Shown: positions 61,224 through 64,000 of the stretch, piece after piece
How the letters are laid out: each line of letters opens with the position of its first letter
How positions within the stretch are numbered: the first letter of the stretch is position 1
DNA from: an uncultured Shewanella sp.
GTDB taxonomy: Bacteria > Pseudomonadota > Gammaproteobacteria > Enterobacterales > Shewanellaceae
Direction of reading: 5' to 3'
DNA: 64,000 nucleotides
NCBI RefSeq assembly: GCF_947491715.1
Contig: NZ_CANLKR010000018.1
Span: forward strand, 1 to 64,000
Notes under the pieces: model-generated
Databases searched by the model: none
What the model was told of the DNA's origin: nothing
The model's input: only the letters and a program-made list of their open reading frames with translations
Position numbers and translations under genes: made by a program

Positions 61224-63500
61224 TTACTCTTGAGAAGGGCTCTGTGGCATATCTTCTAAGGTCACCTTATCGACACGCTGCAAGCCCCGAGGCAGTTTAG
61301 CACCTCGCCGGCCTCTCTCGCCACGGTAATGCTCTAAGTCACTGGGTTTTAAAGTGAGCTTACGTTTACCCGCCCACAATGTGACTGGCGTATCCACAGG
61401 CACGAGCTGTAAATGGATCAGTAATTCTTCTCGGTTTTTCGCCCGCTCAGTGGGAATACCAATAATCTTATTCCCCTTACCTTTAGACAATTGAGGTAAA
61501 GCATCAAGGCCAAAGAGTAACATGCGTCCTTCATTCGTAATCGCCAGAATGGATTCATTACGTTCAACGCTGACTTTTTGCGGCACTAATACCTTCGCAT
61601 TGCTTGGTAAAGTAAGTAAGGCTTTACCCGCTTTATTTCTTGAAATCATATCCTTATAATCGGCGATAAAACCATAACCCGCATCACTTGCCAGTAAGTA
61701 GCATTGCTCATCGTCACTGAGGAGCACATGTTGCGCACTCATACCCGGCGCCAAATTGAAGCGTGTCGTGATCGGTTCACCCTGAGAGCGCGCTGAAGGT
61801 AAACTGTGAGTGTCTGTCGTAAAAGCACGGCCACCAGAATCAATAAAAACGCTGGCCTGATTACTGCGCCCCGCCGCTGAACCTAAGAAGGCATCACCTG
61901 CTTTATAAGACAAGGTTGTACCATCAACATCATGCCCTTTAGCACAACGTACCCAACCCTTTTCAGATAACACCACTGTCACCGCTTCGACAGGGATCAA
62001 TTCTTGTTCAGTGAGTGCTTTGGTTTCAGCCCTCACCACTAGAGGCGAGCGTCTATCATCACCATAAGCCTGCGCATCTTTTTGCAGTTCTTTTTTAATC
62101 AAGGTTTTCATGCGGCGATCTGAGCCCAATGTAAGCTGTAACTTATCGCGCTCAGCCTCAAGTTCACTTTGCTCGGCCTTGATTTTGACTTCTTCTAACT
62201 TTGCTAGATGACGTAATTTTAAATCTAAAATGGCATTAGCTTGCAGCTCACTGAGCGCAAACCGGCTCATTAATTCGATTTTCGGATCATCATGATGACG
62301 AATAATTTCAATCACTTCATCAATATTTAAAAAAGCAATCATCAATGCATCAAGGATGTGCAGCCGCGCTAAGATTTTATCTAATCGATGCTCTAATCGA
62401 CGCTTAACAGTATTAAAACGGTATTCCAGCCACTCGGTTAAAATCTGTTTTAACCCTTTAACCTGTGGACGACCATTTAATCCTAAAATGTTTAAATTAA
62501 CCCGATAGCTTTTTTGCAGATCCGTTGTCGCGAACAAATGGGCCATTAATTGCTCACAATCGACGCGATTAGAACGGGGGACAATCACTATGCGTACCGG
62601 ATTTTCATGATCCGACTCATCACGTAAATCGGACACCATAGGCAATTTCTTTGCCTGCATTTGCCCGGCAATTTGCTCTAATAATTTGGCACCACTCACT
62701 TGATGCGGCAACGCAGTGATCACCACCTCACCCGACTCAACGCTATAGACTGCTCGCTGCTTAATGGAACCTTTTCCTGTTTCATACATTTTTTTAATGT
62801 CGGCGGCAGGGGTAATGATTTCCGCATCGGTAGGATAATCAGGCCCAGGTAGACATTCCATCAAGCGCTCTAAATCCGCCTTTGGATTATCTAACAATTC
62901 CACACAAGCAGACACTAGCTCTTTGACATTATGTGGTGGCACATCAGTCGCCATGCCCACAGCAATACCCGTAATACCATTCATTAAAATATGAGGTAAG
63001 CGCGCCGGTAACACTAAAGGCTCTTTCATGGTACCGTCAAAGTTGACTCCCCAATCAACCGTACCTTGACCTAGCTCACCGAGCAGCACTTCAGCACATT
63101 TTGAAAGCCTGGCTTCGGTATAACGCATCGCGGCAAACGATTTAGGATCATCCGGTGCCCCCCAGTTACCCTGTCCATCCACGAGCGGATAACGATAAGA
63201 AAAAGGTTGAGCCATTAATACCATGGCCTCATAACAAGCACTGTCACCATGAGGATGATATTTACCTAACACATCACCCACTGTACGGGCTGATTTTTTA
63301 TGTTTCGATTGCGCCGTGATCCCTAATTCACTCATCGCATATATAATACGACGTTGCACGGGTTTGAGTCCGTCACCAATATGGGGCAATGCACGATCCA
63401 TAATCACATACATCGAATAATTCAGATAAGCTTCTTCGGTAAAGCGGCGCAGTGGCATCTGCTCTACCCCATCAAGGCTTAAATCTATTGCATCACTCAT
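61224..63500 (-). CDS. parC: DNA topoisomerase IV subunit A
   Basis: A 758-residue type IIA topoisomerase subunit that decatenates daughter chromosomes with ParE. The N-terminal breakage-reunion domain has [16 protein letters not shown], the quinolone-region [13 protein letters not shown] (with unaltered Ser and Glu) and the active Tyr127 in [10 protein letters not shown]. The C-terminal beta-propeller region contains [13 protein letters not shown] and the [15 protein letters not shown] stretch. It is of standard length. Its ATG immediately follows the stop codon of the upstream sugar dehydrogenase gene (no gap), so the pair is co-transcribed. Confidence 0.98.
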   Translation of the reverse strand: MSDAIDLSLDGVEQMPLRRFTEEAYLNYSMYVIMDRALPHIGDGLKPVQRRIIYAMSELGITAQSKHKKSARTVGDVLGKYHPHGDSACYEAMVLMAQPFSYRYPLVDGQGNWGAPDDPKSFAAMRYTEARLSKCAEVLLGELGQGTVDWGVNFDGTMKEPLVLPARLPHILMNGITGIAVGMATDVPPHNVKELVSACVELLDNPKADLERLMECLPGPDYPTDAEIITPAADIKKMYETGKGSIKQRAVYSVESGEVVITALPHQVSGAKLLEQIAGQMQAKKLPMVSDLRDESDHENPVRIVIVPRSNRVDCEQLMAHLFATTDLQKSYRVNLNILGLNGRPQVKGLKQILTEWLEYRFNTVKRRLEHRLDKILARLHILDALMIAFLNIDEVIEIIRHHDDPKIELMSRFALSELQANAILDLKLRHLAKLEEVKIKAEQSELEAERDKLQLTLGSDRRMKTLIKKELQKDAQAYGDDRRSPLVVRAETKALTEQELIPVEAVTVVLSEKGWVRCAKGHDVDGTTLSYKAGDAFLGSAAGRSNQASVFIDSGGRAFTTDTHSLPSARSQGEPITTRFNLAPGMSAQHVLLSDDEQCYLLASDAGYGFIADYKDMISRNKAGKALLTLPSNAKVLVPQKVSVERNESILAITNEGRMLLFGLDALPQLSKGKGNKIIGIPTERAKNREELLIHLQLVPVDTPVTLWAGKRKLTLKPSDLEHYRGERGRRGAKLPRGLQRVDKVTLEDMPQSPSQE

Positions 63501-64000
63501 CTATAAAATATCCTGTACTTGATGATCATTATTATTATAAAAGAGTCGATAAACTCGACCTTTAAAATCATCAGAAATAAACAAAGCACCATCAGGTGCC
63601 GTGATTAAAGAATAAGGTTGAGCTATCGGAAATTCACTGTCTAAAAAGCTCACCATGGTTTTCCGTTTAACCACCCGTTGAGACTCAAGCACCAATAACA
63701 TGACTTGATAGCCCACTTTACTTGAACGATTCCAAGAGCCATTTTCAGCAACAAAGAGTTGATTTTGATACTGACTGGGAAATTGATGCCCACGATAAAA
63801 ATGCAATCCCATTGGACCCACATGTGCCGGTAACTCATACACAGGTTCAGTCACTTTCAGGCCTTTAGGCTTAGTAAAAGCCGCTTCTTTTACCGCTTTA
63901 CCATGAAAATATGGAAAACCATAATGGGCGCCCACTTGATCCACTCGATTAATCTCATCTGCTGGTAAATTATCACCGAGCCAATTTCGCCCTAAATCGG
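63501..64000 (-). CDS. PQQ-dependent glucose/sorbosone dehydrogenase-like protein, 5' end outside the window
   Basis: The frame is open from the right edge to a TAG at 63501-63503, giving about 166 residues of the C-terminal part. RNWLGDNLPADEINRVDQVG, then HYGFPYFHG, GPMGLHFYRGHQFP, LFVAENGSWNRSSKVGY and the final LITAPDGALFISDDFKGRVYRL are typical of the six-bladed propeller sugar dehydrogenases (YliI/GSDH family), which use PQQ in the periplasm. The apparent GTG start at 63944 is inside the protein, since the frame continues upstream. It is directly followed by parC. Confidence 0.85.
   Translation of the reverse strand, partial: DLGRNWLGDNLPADEINRVDQVGAHYGFPYFHGKAVKEAAFTKPKGLKVTEPVYELPAHVGPMGLHFYRGHQFPSQYQNQLFVAENGSWNRSSKVGYQVMLLVLESQRVVKRKTMVSFLDSEFPIAQPYSLITAPDGALFISDDFKGRVYRLFYNNNDHQVQDIL

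Overview
The window looks like a chromosomal segment of a marine gammaproteobacterium of the Shewanella type. The basis is gene content recalled from known families, not a search: a multifunctional acetyl-CoA carboxylase beside a LysR gene, the order sprT-endA-rsmE-gshB followed by alkaline phosphatases, ExeM-like secreted nucleases with a GlyGly-CTERM tail, and DUF3149 and DUF5062 proteins. The DNA is AT-rich by eye, especially between genes.

Layout. (1) 1-12152, minus strand: an MFS exporter, then an RND pump, its membrane fusion protein and two nonribosomal peptide synthetases packed as one operon; the second synthetase runs off the left edge. (2) 12153-13316: about 1.1 kb of AT-rich DNA without a convincing gene. 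(3) 13317-30202, plus strand: a biosynthetic operon. It opens with a 47-codon peptide gene and a hairpin, then continues with a nucleotidyltransferase-fold protein whose C-terminus resembles a PqqD/RiPP recognition element, PEP mutase fused to a cytidylyltransferase-like domain, phosphonopyruvate decarboxylase, a flavoprotein fused to a second nucleotidyltransferase, AEP transaminase, two kinases, a B12-type radical SAM protein, a diiron ferritin-like protein, a PNPOx-like flavoprotein, a beta-lactamase-fold protein with Cys in the nucleophile position, a free carrier protein, a GNAT acetyltransferase and a sulfatase/phosphonate-hydrolase-like enzyme. (4) 30350-36005: two tandem ExeM-like nucleases. 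(5) 36349-64000: housekeeping and accessory genes (LuxR regulator, yjdF, serA between two MITE-like elements, ygfZ, acetyl-CoA carboxylase, LysR, sprT, endA, rsmE, gshB, two alkaline phosphatases, rsmC behind a minisatellite, M50 protease, sulfotransferase, cupin, DUF4157 protein, tRNA-Leu, DUF3149 peptide, parC, and a PQQ-type sugar dehydrogenase cut by the right edge).

How the genes work together. PEP mutase, Ppd and the transaminase together form the established route from PEP to 2-aminoethylphosphonate (AEP). The fused cytidylyltransferase domain would make CMP-AEP. From there the radical SAM, flavin, diiron and kinase genes would modify a nucleotide-activated phosphonate, and the hydrolase at the operon end could release it. 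The peptide gene and the possible recognition element raise the hypothesis that the phosphonate or a nucleotide is put on a ribosomal peptide. The divergent NRPS operon (second adenylation domain reads as glycine) and the free carrier protein offer a competing hypothesis of a phosphonopeptide made nonribosomally. The pathway core is well supported; the product and the link between the two operons are inference.
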